Source: Typhlomys cinereus | Taxonomy: Eukaryota; Chordata; Mammalia; Rodentia; Platacanthomyidae | Length of the DNA stretch: 64,000 bases | Assembly (NCBI GenBank): GCA_023101885.1 | Contig: JALPQD010000006.1 | Span: 13,067,585 to 13,131,584, forward strand | Reading direction: 5' to 3' | Shown here: one piece after another, positions 1-12,267 of the stretch | Numbering within the stretch: position 1 is the first letter of the stretch | Layout of the letters: every line of letters starts with the position of its first letter | Notes under the pieces: generated by a model | The model's input: the letters and a program-made list of their open reading frames with translations, nothing else | Told to the model about the DNA's origin: nothing | Database searches by the model: none | Translations under genes and position numbers: made by a program

Positions 1-2042
1 GGTTCTTGCTAGCAAGCTAAAATACTGATGAGAAAAAATTACAGTTATCCATATTCTCATTTCTTCACTGCCTTGTGTCATCCCTCCTAAGAACAGTTGT
101 TGCCAGGGCACAGTTTTAAGCATGGATTCCTAACAGGCAAGTATTGCTAGATATTGTATAGATTGAACTGGAGGACTTCATGTAAAATTATAGACAGAGG
201 TCACAACTTATCACTTACTGAGCTAGGACCATAGGAAGAAAATTTTCTCTTTTCACTGTTCTGTAACATGAATCAGTAGGCTAGACTGGTTTAAATCAAA
301 GAATGTCCTTTGAAACTTGCACCTGTCTAATTCTACATAGTTGTATAGGGTTACAGTTTAATGGTAAAATGAGAGTGTTACATGTCAAAATAGTTGTGTT
401 CTCTCAGATAGAAAAAACTTAGCCTACTTCCTAGCCTAAATCCATGAAATACAGAAGTTTAGATTTCAGGGAGAAAATTGGAGAAAAAAAAGAGGGAGGG
501 GAAGATGTTTATTACTGCTCCCCGTACACACGGTTAGATTTGACCAATCTCTACTACTATTCTCTGGCAGTCTATGCTACATGCCATATGGGCGCTCAAG
601 GAAATGAGTTCTAGAGTTTCCCCCACAAACATCTAAATGTAGAGCAGCAGGGATGGACCTTGACCATGAAAATCAGCCTGCAACATGACAGGAGCTCAGT
701 GGTAAAATGCAGCTGTTGGGGTAGACTCCTCTGTTTATTCCATACGCTTTGTGAATTAAATTGTTCTTAAAATTGGTGTGCTGGTGGACTACATGTTTTA
801 ATAAAAATAGCCCAAAGATACCACAATTTTCTTCACAAAAGGCTGTTCCCTCTTTTGTGAATACTGCCCAGTGGTTCCTACCATAGAAGAGCAGGAGATT
901 GCTTCTTTACCTTTCCTTGGCTTTAGAAATCAGACTGGCTCCATACATCTATGAGGTGATTCTCCTCGCCTGCAGCTTCAGGGCACTCTGTCAGCCCTTC
1001 ATAGTGCTGGGTTTAGCATCTGACCACGGACTTGGTGGGCTACACACATTTATAATGTAACAAGGGATTATCGCACTATTCTGCACTTCAGCAGCAAGAT
1101 TATTTCTTGGTTGTTGCTGACAAGCTGATCATAATAAGCATACGTGAGTAACAAACCATGAGGCGTAATATCAGAAGCTTGGAGTTAATATTTTCAAATG
1201 ATCCAGAGATTTTTTTGAGACATTTCCCTTGTCCTTTTCATAACCATTTATTGAGTATATTGTCAGTTATGGGCTCTTCTTCCATGAGGGAGTTGGGCCA
1301 TGCCAAGCTCACACTATGTTCTTTCTCTTCTACTCTGAGCAAAATATCAGCAAAATACTACATATAGCTATTTTTGACCCTAGTAGGTACTCTGTTAGTA
1401 GTGAGAGAGTTGATGTCAGGAACTGGGGAAATCAAGGCAGTGGGAATAACTTACTTAGGAAGGCAAAGCCATTTAAATGCATCTCAGAAGCAATTCACAG
1501 GGGGTAAAGGAACAACTGGACTCTATCCATTCACCTCTCAACAAACATCTGTCTGCATCTCCAGCAACTTGAAATATCTAATATCGTTCAAGCCATTTTT
1601 ATAGGTATTCTAGGATTCAAACAAAAAGAAGACATACATGTCAATCTAGTGAGTGTATCTGCATTTGCACAGTACTCAGGATACATCTGAGAGCCCATCT
1701 CAATTATTAGAACCATTTATAGGAACCTAGCAATTAATTATTACAAAATAAGATTCATTGCAAAGCAATTAATTGAGAAGTCGATTGGTAATCAAGATAC
1801 AAAAAGCAGCACTGGAAGAATAAGAATAGTTAGAATTCTCTAAAACGATTACAGGGAAACTGAAGAAATCACAGGGTAGTCTGAGAAGCTTCTAACTGCT
1901 TTAGAGAGCCCAGATCTTCAGCCTTGTTTGTTAGCTATCCCAGACCCTAGGCAATCCACGAAGAGGGGAGGTGTTGGATTAGGTCACTTTCAAAATTCTT
2001 TTTAGCTATAATATGTGACAATGCTACTGTAAGGAATGATCA
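1..2042. other. Unique non-coding DNA, no gene seen
   Basis: AT-rich single-copy sequence. The open frames at 1158-1604 are at most 76 codons, overlap each other in different frames and show no domain or splice context. A short stretch near 1245-1270 (cattt attgagtatattg) faintly recalls the end of old L2/MIR elements but is too short to call. Confidence 0.6.
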
Positions 2043-2222
2043 TGCCTGGAGAGATAGCTCAGTATATAGAAGCATGAGCACAAGTCTGGGGACTTGGGTT
2101 TGATTCCTGGAAGCTCATATGATGGAAAGAAAAGTTGTTCTCTGACCTATGCACTAATGATGTGTATGTATACACCTTCTCTTTCTCTTTTTCTCTCAAA
2201 TAGATTAATCAAATAATTTTAA
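2043..2222 (+). repeat. tRNA-headed rodent SINE, short-body type
   Basis: The head 'tgcctggagagatagctca' matches the rodent B2/B3/B4 SINE start. It is followed by a B-box-like 'gggtttgattcc' and a body with 'gttgttctctgacct', as in the short-body type also seen at 26725 and, reversed, at 35062. It ends in pyrimidine- and A-rich sequence. No clear target duplication is visible, so it is an old or worn copy. The exact subfamily is uncertain. Confidence 0.75.
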
Positions 2223-2240
2223 AAGAGATGGCAGACATTA

Positions 2241-2263
2241 CTCTGTCTGTCTGTCTGTCTGTG
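2241..2263 (+). repeat. (TCTG)n microsatellite
   Basis: About five tandem copies of the tetramer TCTG/CTGT just downstream of the SINE at 2043. Confidence 0.9.
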
Positions 2264-2949
2264 TAGTTTACCTGGGATGTTAAGAGTCTTTTCAGTTTGA
2301 GAACTCAATAGTAAATATGCCCGGTGATTGTTTTTCCTCCTCTATGTGGGTAAACACAGAATAGCAATGCCTCCTTTCTTTGTATATCAGTGTCTCTTCT
2401 CATATCAGACCTATGCTGAATAAAAACCTAATCATTCTGGCCCTGAGGAAGACTCTTCAACCTCCTGCAAGGTCCTTCCCATGCTCATGCAAGTTTATCT
2501 GATTGGGTTATTTATATCATGGCTTTTTTTTTTTCTCTCTTTCAACTTGTTTATAAAATCCTTGCTTAGCATAAAACTGCAAAAACCAAAACCAAAACAA
2601 ACAAATATAACAAAACAGCTCTGTTTGAATAATTTACTTTAGTTAAAGCAGCATAAGAAAACAACCTAATGCTCTGGGGGAAAATTTTAGCAATATACTG
2701 TAACTTAGGAAAGATTAAATAAAATGTTGTATCAATGACATTTTCATATGCTGTTACTGTTTCTCATTTTCAAAAAGAAGACTAAATATTCATTTTCTGG
2801 TCTGGTGTGCAGACCTGGATATTTCTCCTATTCTCAGAGCTTACAGACTTATCCTTACACAGACAAAGAGTCACACAGAAAACTCGGCTTCTATCATATC
2901 CCAAGCAGGCACTCGGTTATACCATGACTCGCTCCTTTCCATCTCTGCC
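2264..2949. other. Unique AT-rich non-coding DNA
   Basis: No gene and no recognised repeat. There is a T-rich run near 2525-2535 and an A/C-rich stretch at 2580-2612. Confidence 0.5.
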
Positions 2950-3095
2950 CTGTTGTGTCCTTTGCTAGTTTCATTCCCTTCACCTAGAATAACCTCTATC
3001 TGCCTTCCTGTTACTGCTCAGAATCCCCTGGATGCCCATCTTAAGCCTCATTTCCACGAAACAACTTCAGTTGACCCAACTTGGGACCTAGTGAT
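2950..3095 (+). repeat. L2-like fragment (LINE2 3' end)
   Basis: The order of phrases 'cattcccttcacctagaata', 'ctgttactgctcagaatccc', 'cccatcttaagcctcatttc' and 'cacgaaacaacttcagttga' follows the L2 3' region as I recall it (a clause on catching up, then 'cctccatgaagccttccctga'). Strongly diverged, so the call is tentative. Confidence 0.45.
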
Positions 3096-3722
3096 AGTTT
3101 TCATGGATAGCAAGTGACAACTAGTGCTTGTAATAACTGGATTCACTGATACCATAGACCTAGGAAGCATTCAAAGACCACTAGAAAGATTGTCAGGGGC
3201 TTTAGAGACCTCCTAAAAAGAAAAAAAAATTAGCTTTAGGAGGAAGCCCAATATAGAAGCCAAGGTACATCAGAGGAAAGCTGTAGACTTGTACTTAAGG
3301 GATTGTTTTGAAAAGGTTGGACTTTACTCAATAAAAGAAAATAGAGTCTCCGGTTCCCAGAAGAGGTGAAAACACCAGACCCAGCAACACATTGAGCCAT
3401 CAAGTTCCACTGCATTAATTACAAAGATAAAAATCTAAAACTCTTAGTAGGGAAATTATGGGTCATGGCTAAAACAGGCATGCACATTGAATATAACTTT
3501 ACCTCCTCCAAGTGCCTTTTAGTTTGACCCAGCCACCATGCATTATCACAAACTCTGACAGTGCTGAGCTAGGCTTACATGAAGGTCCATGATATATGCT
3601 GGAGGAAAAGATAGAATAAAACTCAGAAGTGCTGGATGCTATTATATATGTATACCATTTTATTTATGTGTGTATTTATATAGCAATATATACAAACATA
3701 TACATTTGTATGATGTTTGGCA
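3096..3722. other. Unique non-coding DNA
   Basis: No gene supported. An AT-rich alternating patch lies at about 3640-3705 (repeated 'tatata' and 'catata'). Confidence 0.5.
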
Positions 3723-3845
3723 ACCTCATCCATAGTATTCTTGTGAAGTAGGCATGTGGTAAACATAATTAGCCCATTAAACAGATGGTAGGGCTCTGGC
3801 ATATCTCACCATATTCTAAAATGGTGGAGCTGTGAGCAGGGACTG
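3723..3845 (-). repeat. MIR SINE, minus strand
   Basis: Phrases such as 'cttgtgaagtaggcat', 'aattagcccattaaacagat' and 'atggtggagctgtgagcagg' match the reverse complement of the MIR core ('ccattttacagatgaggaaa' style). Ancient and diverged. Confidence 0.6.
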
Positions 3846-4111
3846 AAGAGAGAGTGTGCAGTTTGATATACAGCTAGCTGCAAATCTCTGTGAATTGCTA
3901 CTTTCCTAAAGACAATCTGGGTAGGCTACATTTGGCTGAAAACTGGGGATAGTTTAGGAAGCTTTAAAAATATACAGGGGGACAACTTTTCACATTCATT
4001 CAGATATAGTATCTTCATTTTTACTTACTAGAGACATTTTTTTGAAAACCAGTTTTTTATCTTAACTCATCCATGTTCCAAGCAAACTTTCAAATTGCTG
4101 AGCAGATTAAA

Positions 4112-4112
4112 C

Positions 4113-4167
<55 letters not shown>
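4112..4167 (+). repeat. (CA)n microsatellite
   Basis: About 26 uninterrupted CA units after a single 'acaa' interruption. This explains the 'HTHTHT' open frame that crosses it. Confidence 0.97.
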
Positions 4168-4169
<2 letters not shown>

Positions 4170-6027
4170 CCTACATGCCAAGTTGAAACACTGAGTTGTT
4201 TAGATTGTCCTAAGTATACTGTTGGAAAGAACAGAATTTACCATCGTCTTGGTGACACACAGTTGTCACTATGGTTCACAGATTCACTATGCACAAAATG
4301 ACACAAGAGGAACTTTTATCTGATTGCACTGTATGTAGCCATGACATTTAGACATTCTGCAGCTAAATAGTCTAATCCATTTCTAACCATTTGTCAGTGG
4401 AGACAGGATCTATTGGAGGTGAAAGGGTTACTAAAATCAAGACTTGAATTTACAAATGTATTTAAACTGGCTTCAAGAAGACATGAAACATCAATACATC
4501 TGGAGAATAGAACTTGCAACTGACTGCTCTTTACCATCTGGTCTCAAGAACACTTTATGCTTGGAAGTTGCATAAGCAATGAAAAAAACACACAAACAAC
4601 TTCCTGTACCATGTTTTTGGTCACTTACAATGACGCATTAACAAAGTAAACCAGCTAAATAGGAGCAACTGTGCCTTACTCCAGATGACAACATACATTA
4701 TATAACTAAGATCAATGAAAAAGAACATCTTTATTTGAAGAGTCCTGGACTTAAAATATTCGAGTATAAATAACCTCCCAAGGTGTTCATCCTGAATGAT
4801 TTTGAGTAGACTGGTTTTCCATGTCACTACAAAATCATCCCTATCTGTTTCCAAATTAAAAAAAAAAAACATATGAATATAAATGCTCCATGTAAATTTT
4901 AATGATGACCTATAAGCAATAAGAAATATTTCAAAATTCCTTTTAAAATGAAGCCTTTCAGATATTCCTGTTTTTCTTGGAATATGCTGATGCCATTTAA
5001 TTCTTTCTTATCATGCAGGGTCAGTCTTGTGAATATTCATCATTCCTGCTTTTCAGAAATGTATTTTCCTCATTTCTCTTGAGAATCAGCCTCCTCCCTT
5101 ACGGGTGAGCCTCACCGCACAGACTGAGCTGTGTGGAGCCCACTCTCCCCTGCCAAAGTCTCGCATGTCATCGCAGCTTTTCAGAGCCATTTCCTCCCAA
5201 CTCTCTATGCTAAATGTATTTTTTAAACTGCTTGGAGTGGAAAGTCAGATAAATGAGAACCATGGAGAGACAATATTGCTTGAAGCAGGATTTGGGGAGA
5301 GAACCATTCGGATATTTGAAGGTCTTTGTTTATTTCTGATCCTGGGTTGTAAGTCAGATGTTTAAGCTGCCAGAATGGGTCTCTGAGATATTATTGTGTA
5401 ATCTGAAGGTGACGTTTATTGCAAGGTTCTTACTTTTGATGGGATTGGCCAGAAAGCCTTCCTGGATTCCTTCGCCCAGTAGATCTCTGATTCACTAAAC
5501 TTAGGCCTTTGTTTTCCTGACGAACACAAGGGCAAAGAGAGCAAAATACGTGCCAATTTTATTTTTTGTTGAAGTAGATGAGAGACTCTTGGCGAATGAC
5601 TTCATTCAAAGGACAGGATAAGACAGTAGAAGCCAGAATAGAAAGGTGCTCTGAACATTTCCTTAGACACATCCTACAAGATATTGGCTCATTGTAAGGA
5701 AAACAAAGAAGTGGGAAATGTTTCTATTCAGTAATCACAGATCACCTGACCATAGCTTTCTTAATTCCCCCACCCCAAGGGGGAGTCAACATAATTCACA
5801 ATATGTTATAATTAGGACTGGGGTTATATTGATGGTTACCTTTCACTGTGATCTCTGGCTTCCTAAGCAAGCTGGTAAGGTTAGCACTGTAATGGAAGGG
5901 GGGGAAGGGAGTTTGTGCAAAGTATTGTAACAAACATGGGGCAGCTAAACTATGCTAATTCCTATTTATTTTCAAGTCAGTGTTCAAGGAATTGCAAATG
6001 CTGATACTTGAAATCTCTGACTATATA
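4168..6027. other. Unique non-coding DNA, no gene seen
   Basis: Single-copy sequence. The frames at 4621-4872 (minus) and 5105-5365 (plus) lack any recognisable domain, and the minus one starts in an A/T-run. A short C/G-run pair sits near 5768-5785. Confidence 0.55.
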
Positions 6028-6040
6028 AAATGTTAAATGG

Positions 6041-6325
6041 GGGTCAAAGAGACAGCTCTCGGAGGTTAAGTCTCTGCCTCACAAGAAAAGTTCTGAGTTT
6101 GGATCCCAGATCCCACGTAAAAAAATGTCAGGTAGAAATAGTGTCAGCCTGTACTTTCAGTTCTGGAAAGCAGAGCCTGGGGAATTCCAGAGCAAAGCAA
6201 AGAGGAGGTTGAAGCAATCCAGGGTGATTCCTTAGTCCTCCACAGGCACACATACATACAGACATAGAGACTACACACAGATACACACACACGATAAATG
6301 CCTACAAAAAATAAAAATAAACAAA
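6041..6325 (+). repeat. Long-body tRNA-headed SINE, internal-deletion type
   Basis: The head 'gggtcaaagagacagctctc' and the B-box-like 'gagtttggatccc' are followed by a body with 'gaattccagagcaaagcaaa' and 'gcaatccagggtgattcctt', then a CA-rich tail and A-rich end. It shares the body arrangement of the copies at 29440, 37989 (reverse) and 58593. The flanks 6028-6040 and 6326-6338 agree at 11 of 13 positions, consistent with a worn target-site duplication. Related to B3/B4 in my judgement. Confidence 0.82.
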
Positions 6326-6900
6326 AAATGCTAAGTGGTTCATATTTGCAGCTAATTCAGAGTAGTCCCTTTCCCAGTTTATCAAAAGTGATATTACAAA
6401 TACATTTTAGCTTTCTAGCTTCACACTTTTATATGCTTGATTTCTTTGTTAGTTTTTGCTAACTTTTTGTAAGTTTTATAAAAAAATAAAAATTCTTATG
6501 GATTATTTTTTAATAAGCAATATTTGCATTAGACTATCAACATTACATGACCAAGGTTACTGCAGACTAAAGCGGAAGTTCAGGCATCAACTGGTCTCCT
6601 ATCACTTTGCTACAACTTGGATATCCACAGCATCTGAGGATGTGATTAATGAATTTTGAAATTCATTCATAACATTTCTAATCTTCTAGGAATCTTATAA
6701 CCTTGCCTGTTCTTTCCGCAATCACAAGGAAGACCTTGACAAAATTAGAACCAGTTTTCAGTCCCTCATTTCTTTTTTCAACTCTTTATATACATATTTT
6801 TTTTTGTATCAGAACAATTGAAAGACATTTTTAAATTCCACAGAAGACTAACGATTGAATAATTTTCTCACATCTCTGTTTGCACTTTCTCAGTCTGGTT

Positions 6901-6955
6901 GCATTGATTTGTGTCTCTTAACTAGACGTTTCCTTTGTTGGTCACAAATCAATGC
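6901..6955. repeat. 13-bp perfect inverted repeat, 29-bp spacer
   Basis: 'gcattgatttgtg' at 6901-6913 is the exact reverse complement of 'cacaaatcaatgc' at 6943-6955. It could form a hairpin, or place two facing ATCAAT (ONECUT/HNF6-like) sites. The spacer carries a SOX-like 'ctttgtt'. Confidence 0.85.
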
Positions 6956-7370
6956 TACAGAGCCAACCTGCCAGCAGGTTCCCACCTCCTGACTCTCTTG
7001 CAGATGAAAAACAACGCACAGTTTACATTTCTCTCTCTCTCTTTAAAAAAATTAATTCCATTGGCTGGCGTTATATGAAGGAAGAGAAAGTTCCCTGGTT
7101 GGTTAAAAATCCCTGGGGAGAGCAGCCCCCCTCCCCTGCTGGTCTGTACTGCCTTTGCACTGCCTAGAGGAGCAGCACGTAGTGGGAGCACAACCCTCAC
7201 CCTCTTCCCTAAGCTCCGTGCTCCCTGGTAACCCAATTAAGGTCCTCACCTCCGCACATCACACAGCTCCAGAAACAGCACACTGTGATGTCAGTCAGAA
7301 AGGATTTCATGGCAGGGAAAAAACAAAAAGACAGAAAAGCCTGGAAGTACTCTGCTTTCATCCAATTCTT

Positions 7371-7384
7371 CCAAGAGGGGGCAA
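7371..7384 (+). promoter_or_regulatory. Weak CTCF-like site
   Basis: 'ccaagagggggcaa' matches 11 of 14 positions of the core consensus CCASYAGRKGGCRS as I remember it, including the central AG and the GGGC. This is a motif match only. Confidence 0.25.
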
Positions 7385-9010
7385 AGAGGGGACTCTTTTT
7401 TCTGAGCGAGTGAAAAACAGCACACACTTTCTCACGTGAATGTGAAAATGTGGTTCTGAAGATATTCTGGTGCTCACACCGCAAGTAGATAAGCACAACT
7501 ACAGAAGCACAAAGAAGTACTGTCATCAATCAGAGTGCTACAGGTGGAAAGCAAGCAGGGACGACATGATTTGCCCAGATTAAAAGAGCAATTTTCCATC
7601 CTCTTTTTTTTTCTTTTAAAATAGCCGATTGATTTTGGCCTAGCTATTGCTGACTTCACCAGGTCCATTTTAATACTTCACTGATTAAACGGTATGTGCT
7701 TAGCTGAATGCACCATAGCAGAACAGGCAGAAGGGCACCAAAGGCAAGAGAACCAGAGAGTCAAAGAGCTCACCAGCTCACGCCAGGCCGGAAAGGCTAC
7801 AGCCACTCAGCACTTTGGGAGCACATCTGAGGCTCAACTGACTGAAATATAATGTCTGGGAGCCTGATGCCTGGAATTAATTTAGCTTTTTAATCCTGAC
7901 CTTAAAGAATTAAAGAGACAGCTGGGAAGGGGGTTTGTTTTTAAACATGGATAGGGAAAATGGCGTGGTCTAAATTTCAGTGACATGTGAAATGAAGACA
8001 GTGCTCAGAAACCAGCCTGCTTAACTGGTACTATGAATAAGTCAGATTTTCTAACACAAGCTAAGAGTTTGGCGCTTAGAAACTCCCTGGGAGAAGAAAC
8101 ACAGTATACAGGACATGCATGTGTGACTGTATTTGGCATTATCAGGCAGTTTTGGGGAAGATGGAAATAACCCCATAAGTTCTGACTGTTTAACCAGTTT
8201 ATGTGACTGCAGGAATAAACTCGAGAGGAACTTTCTGAGGTCATTCTTAGAGCGATCCATCTCTTGGGATGGATCAGAAAATACTGACGTCTACCTGATG
8301 GGCAGGACCCTCATCAGAATGAATTCTAGGACATGGGAACTGGTGGACTCCACTCCACAAAGCGCTCCTGATTTTTCCCCATCTCAGTACTACTTCCTCT
8401 CTGCCCTCTTTCCCTGTTCTCTTCTCCCATTATCATTTGCTTAATTTGTATCCTGGCCTTAATGGGGGTAGCACTATATCCAGAGGTACTATTAAGATAA
8501 GAAATTTCAGGAAGAAAGATTTAATGAGGGACTTAGGAGTTTTTGGAAGAGGAATAGGAAATTATTTAGAGAGAAATGAGGAAAAACTAAGAAAATTAAA
8601 TATCAGAATGAGCACAGTGACTGCAGTAGAAAAAAAAGTCTGAGACACAGATGGTCTGCATTCTCCAGAACAAAAACAAACAGGAAGTAACAGGGCCGGA
8701 GCCCCCTCTCCTCTCCATTCCTCTTGCCAGAGTAAGTTGAAAAACAACAACAACAAAAAACCTCCAATGTGTTCACATCAAAGTTTCCCTTCAAACACTG
8801 GAAAGTGACCAAAGGAAAAGAAACAAGAGATAACTGACTGTAGCAGGTAACATGCCAGAGACAGTGCATTCCAGGGGCTGAAGAGAAATTACAGATTAAA
8901 CACACTGTGGAGGAAAGTCAGGCTCTGGAGCTCAGGATGATGGATTGCAGCAGACAGGTGGCGGGTCTGTGGCCTGCTTCCCACCAGGCAGTCCATTTTC
9001 AGTGGAGGTT

Positions 9011-9034
9011 GGGGGGGGTGAGACGGGTGGGGGT
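9011..9034 (+). other. G-quadruplex-prone G-runs
   Basis: A run of eight G, then GGG and a run of five G within 24 bases. This could satisfy a four-run G4 pattern if the first run is split. Confidence 0.4.
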
Positions 9035-10109
9035 GCTCTAGAAGATGGATGCATGGGGTCTGAGAGAGACAAGTGCATTAGTGGAGGCACGCTGAGTCAC
9101 TCGGTTTTAGGCTGGGTGCTAACAAGTTCTTAAGACACTGAAGTGAAAGCATGGTGCGGGCCCAAAGAGGAGGTTCATGGTGTGCAGTTCACCTCCTTCC
9201 CTGTGCCCTTGAGGAGGCATGGAACACTGGCAGGTTAATCACCAGTCAAACTACAGACTTCCAAGCCACCCCACAGAGATAAACCACCCAGGTCCCCCAG
9301 GACTCCGGACAGCAATGAGGGCAGTTTTCATGTTCCAAAACTAATTGGACAGTAAGGAGTGTCTGTAAGAATAAAAGGGGCTGGGAATGGAGGATGGAAA
9401 TAAAAGGGGGGAAAAAGTGGCCTTGTTGAAAGTTTTAAATTACAGGCTCAGTAAAAAACTGGCATTCCACCACATCCGGTCTAGTTACCAAATGGAAAAA
9501 TAGGGTCATTAACATGTTTATTTGAATTACATTAGTCCTTCCCTTTCATATTTAATTTATTCTGTTAGAAAAAAAACAACACAATGTCTGCTGCTGGTGA
9601 AAGGCGGGAGTGTAATGGATCAGGGAGCCGAAATACAATGATCTTCACCCATTATCTGCTGGGCAAAGGCTTTTCAGGATTTACTAGGATCATTCAGGGG
9701 TTCTTTGCCTCAGGAGGAAGGGAAAGATGCAGAGATGTAGGGTACAGTTTATTAAAATAATGCGGGAGCACATTTGAATGAAGGTGTGGGAGGACTATTT
9801 TAATATGAAAAGCAAGTTTAAAAAAAAAAGAAAAGGTTGGGATAATCCACCTTTTTACAGGCTTCACTGTCCAGATGTAGGGCTTGTCGAATATTCTCCA
9901 TGTGATATGAGGGGGGCTATACAGGGAAATCTGTGTCACTGGCATGCTGCGTATGAAAAGGCCAAGTCTCCAAAGGAGCTCATGAGGTTTGCTCCCTTCA
10001 TAATAGATCAGAGTAACTTCAGAAAAAACAAGTACCATGTAGTAGATCTGGGTAACATAAAAGAAAGGACGTCCTTGGAATAATGTCTGGAAATGGCCGT
10101 GTTATCTCT

Positions 10110-10661
10110 ATAGGAGATAAGGAGGACAGGATATACAGCTATAGGAGATATAGGAGCAAGGGGAAAGACATACAGCTATAGGAGATAAGGAGCAAGGGGA
10201 AAGGACATGCAGCTATAGGAGATAAGGAGCAAGGGGAAAGGACATACAGCTATAGGAGATATAGGAGCAAGGGGAAAGACACATAGCTATAGGAGATAAG
10301 GAGCAAGGGGAAAGGACATGCAGCTCTAGGAGATAAAGAGCAAGGGGAAAGGACATGCAGCTGTAGGAGATATAGAAGCAAGGGGAAAGGACATGCAGCT
10401 ATAGGAGATATAGGAGCAAGGGGAAAGACACATAGCTATAGGAGATAAGGAGCAAGGGGAAAGGACATGCAGCTCTAGGAGATAAGGAGCAAGGGGAAAG
10501 GACATGCAGCTGTAGGAGATATAGAAGCAAGGGGAAAGGACATGCAGCTATAGGAGATAAGGAGCCAGGGGAAAGGACATGTAGCTATAGGAGATATAGG
10601 AGCAAGGGGAAAGAACATACAGCTGTAGGAGATAAGAAGCAGGTAGAAAGCACATGCAGCT
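10110..10661. repeat. Minisatellite, 15 units of 37-38 bp
   Basis: Tandem units with the plan 'ataggagata(t)aggagc', 'aaggggaaagga', 'catgcagct'. Unit starts are 10110 (shortened, 31 bp), 10141, 10178, 10215, 10252, 10289, 10326, 10363, 10401, 10438, 10475, 10512, 10550, 10587 and 10625. Units are 37 or 38 bp. Units 5-8 (10252-10400) and 9-12 (10401-10549) are 149-bp blocks that differ at one base, which is a four-unit higher-order repeat. The end units are the most diverged. No open reading frame runs through it. Confidence 0.97.
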
Positions 10662-12039
10662 TAGCATCCTGAATTCAGTAGCTGCTCAACTGACTCCACT
10701 GCGCAGATGTGCTGTCTGTTTGTCTTATCCACGAAATGGGAACATGAATCATTCCCAAAAAGTTGTGAGAAGCAACTGAGATTATCTGTATAAAAGTCTT
10801 CTGTAAAGCACTGGAGAAATACAACATCATTTTCTGAAGATAGTGTTGGCCCTGCCAGCCGTGTGCCAAAGGCTTAGAGAAAGCTGAAGAAGTCAAGGTC
10901 TTCCTGTCTCAGAGCTATGTGGCCAGCTAGCTACTGAAAGGGATTTCTCACTGGGATGTTGACCTCGGGTTCACAGATTGCCTCCACAGTAGGGTGCCAG
11001 CCCCTCATAATGAGTCATATCAAACTCAAATCTTCATGCTGAAGATGCTAATGTGTGACTGGGGGGGGGGGAGTGGTTCAGTCACAGATTCCTGCTACCT
11101 TGTCACTGTGGTAGCTCCCAACCTCTTCTCTGAGAGGCCTGCAAGCCCAGCCTGCTGTGGGTCTGGCCACTGTTGTGCTCCAAGTTCCAACGGAACAAGC
11201 TGTTTGGAAAGTGCCACCTTGTACCTTTTTATTAGAATCTCCCGAATGATGCGCAAATGTCAGTTTCTTGCTTTTCCTTGAGGCAAGTTTTTTTTTTTGT
11301 TTATTTTTACTCCGTGACAGACAGAATCATAATTTTGTTATGATTCTTCATCTTTGGTCCAGTTTGTTGAACATTCTGCCAGCTGTCTCTAAGTTGAACC
11401 TTGGCTCAGATGCAATTGCTTTCACATTAAGATCACTCGGTTTGGAGCCCAGAGCACACTTAAAATACAATTTTGACGGGGTAAGGAGAGAGTTAAATCA
11501 CAACGACTCTAGTAGAAGATAATGGCAACACGTGTGGGACCCGTTGTGGATAACGTGTTCCAAAAGAATAACAGGTAAAAAAGGAGGAGAAAGTTCAGAA
11601 TCACTTAAACTAAATCATGTTATGAAATGAATCTTTCTATTTATAATGGCTATATTCAGGCAGGGATGTAGTAAATGTCTACACAAAGGTGTAAACGACC
11701 TAGGGATGTGAGGATGGACTTCTTCATCATGCTCTGTTACACACTAGGAACTAGGATATCTGGAGGAAAATGACTCTAATTCTTGAAGTCAGCAACAAGG
11801 ACGATTGTGCCTTATATAACCGTTCCCTGTTCTGTGGTCAAAAACTGAATGCTGACCTGAAAGGACCAGGAGCCTGACCCAATGGGGGTTTTCTTAAAAC
11901 CATCTGCTCACAAGAGAGAAGAGGCCAACTACAGTGTTAAGACCAGGCACACTAGGGCCAGGAGGTTTGCAGACTTTCAAACTTACAACCATGCATGTTA
12001 TAGTCACACATTCCTTTTCTGCAATGAGTATCTCACACA
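10662..12039. other. Unique non-coding DNA
   Basis: No gene supported. The frames at 10994-11281 and 11268-11522 have no recognisable protein. There is a run of eleven G near 11061 and a T-run at 11289-11298. Confidence 0.5.
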
Positions 12040-12172
12040 GGGGAGAGAACTGTGGATCACACAGGTTCAGAGAGTAAAAGTGAATTCACACAGATCACAC
12101 AGCTGGCAAGGAACAGACCTGGGATCTGACCTGAGGATTACTTGCTTCCAAAACTGCTATGCTTTGCTAATT
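12040..12172 (-). repeat. MIR SINE, minus strand
   Basis: 'gatcacacagctggcaagga', 'cagacctgggatctgacctg' and the preceding 'cacaggttcagagagtaaaa' are close to the reverse complement of the MIR tRNA-related and core region. One of the better preserved MIRs here. It underlies the middle of the longest open frame in the window (11882-12379), which is therefore not taken as coding. Confidence 0.75.
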
Positions 12173-12265
12173 TTGCTTGGTAGCCTGAAGTACCAACAGT
12201 TTCAAATGATCAGTTTGACCTTTCAAAGCTTCCTGAATTCTTGCTCTTTTTCCTTATCATCTAAG

Positions 12266-12267
12266 TT

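Larger units (their letters stand above)
6326..10109. other. Long unique non-coding segment
   Basis: The longest SINE-free stretch of the first half. No open frame above 114 codons and none with a recognisable protein. It contains an inverted repeat at 6901-6955, a CTCF-like match at 7371, G-runs at 9011-9034, and unique blocks at 7640-7900 and 9440-9700 that look like ordinary single-copy DNA and could hold regulatory elements. Confidence 0.5.

Noticed and set aside
9694..10083. Overlapping frames of 114 and 101 codons on opposite strands
   Set aside because: Mutually exclusive and without any recognised protein. The plus frame ends just before the minisatellite.
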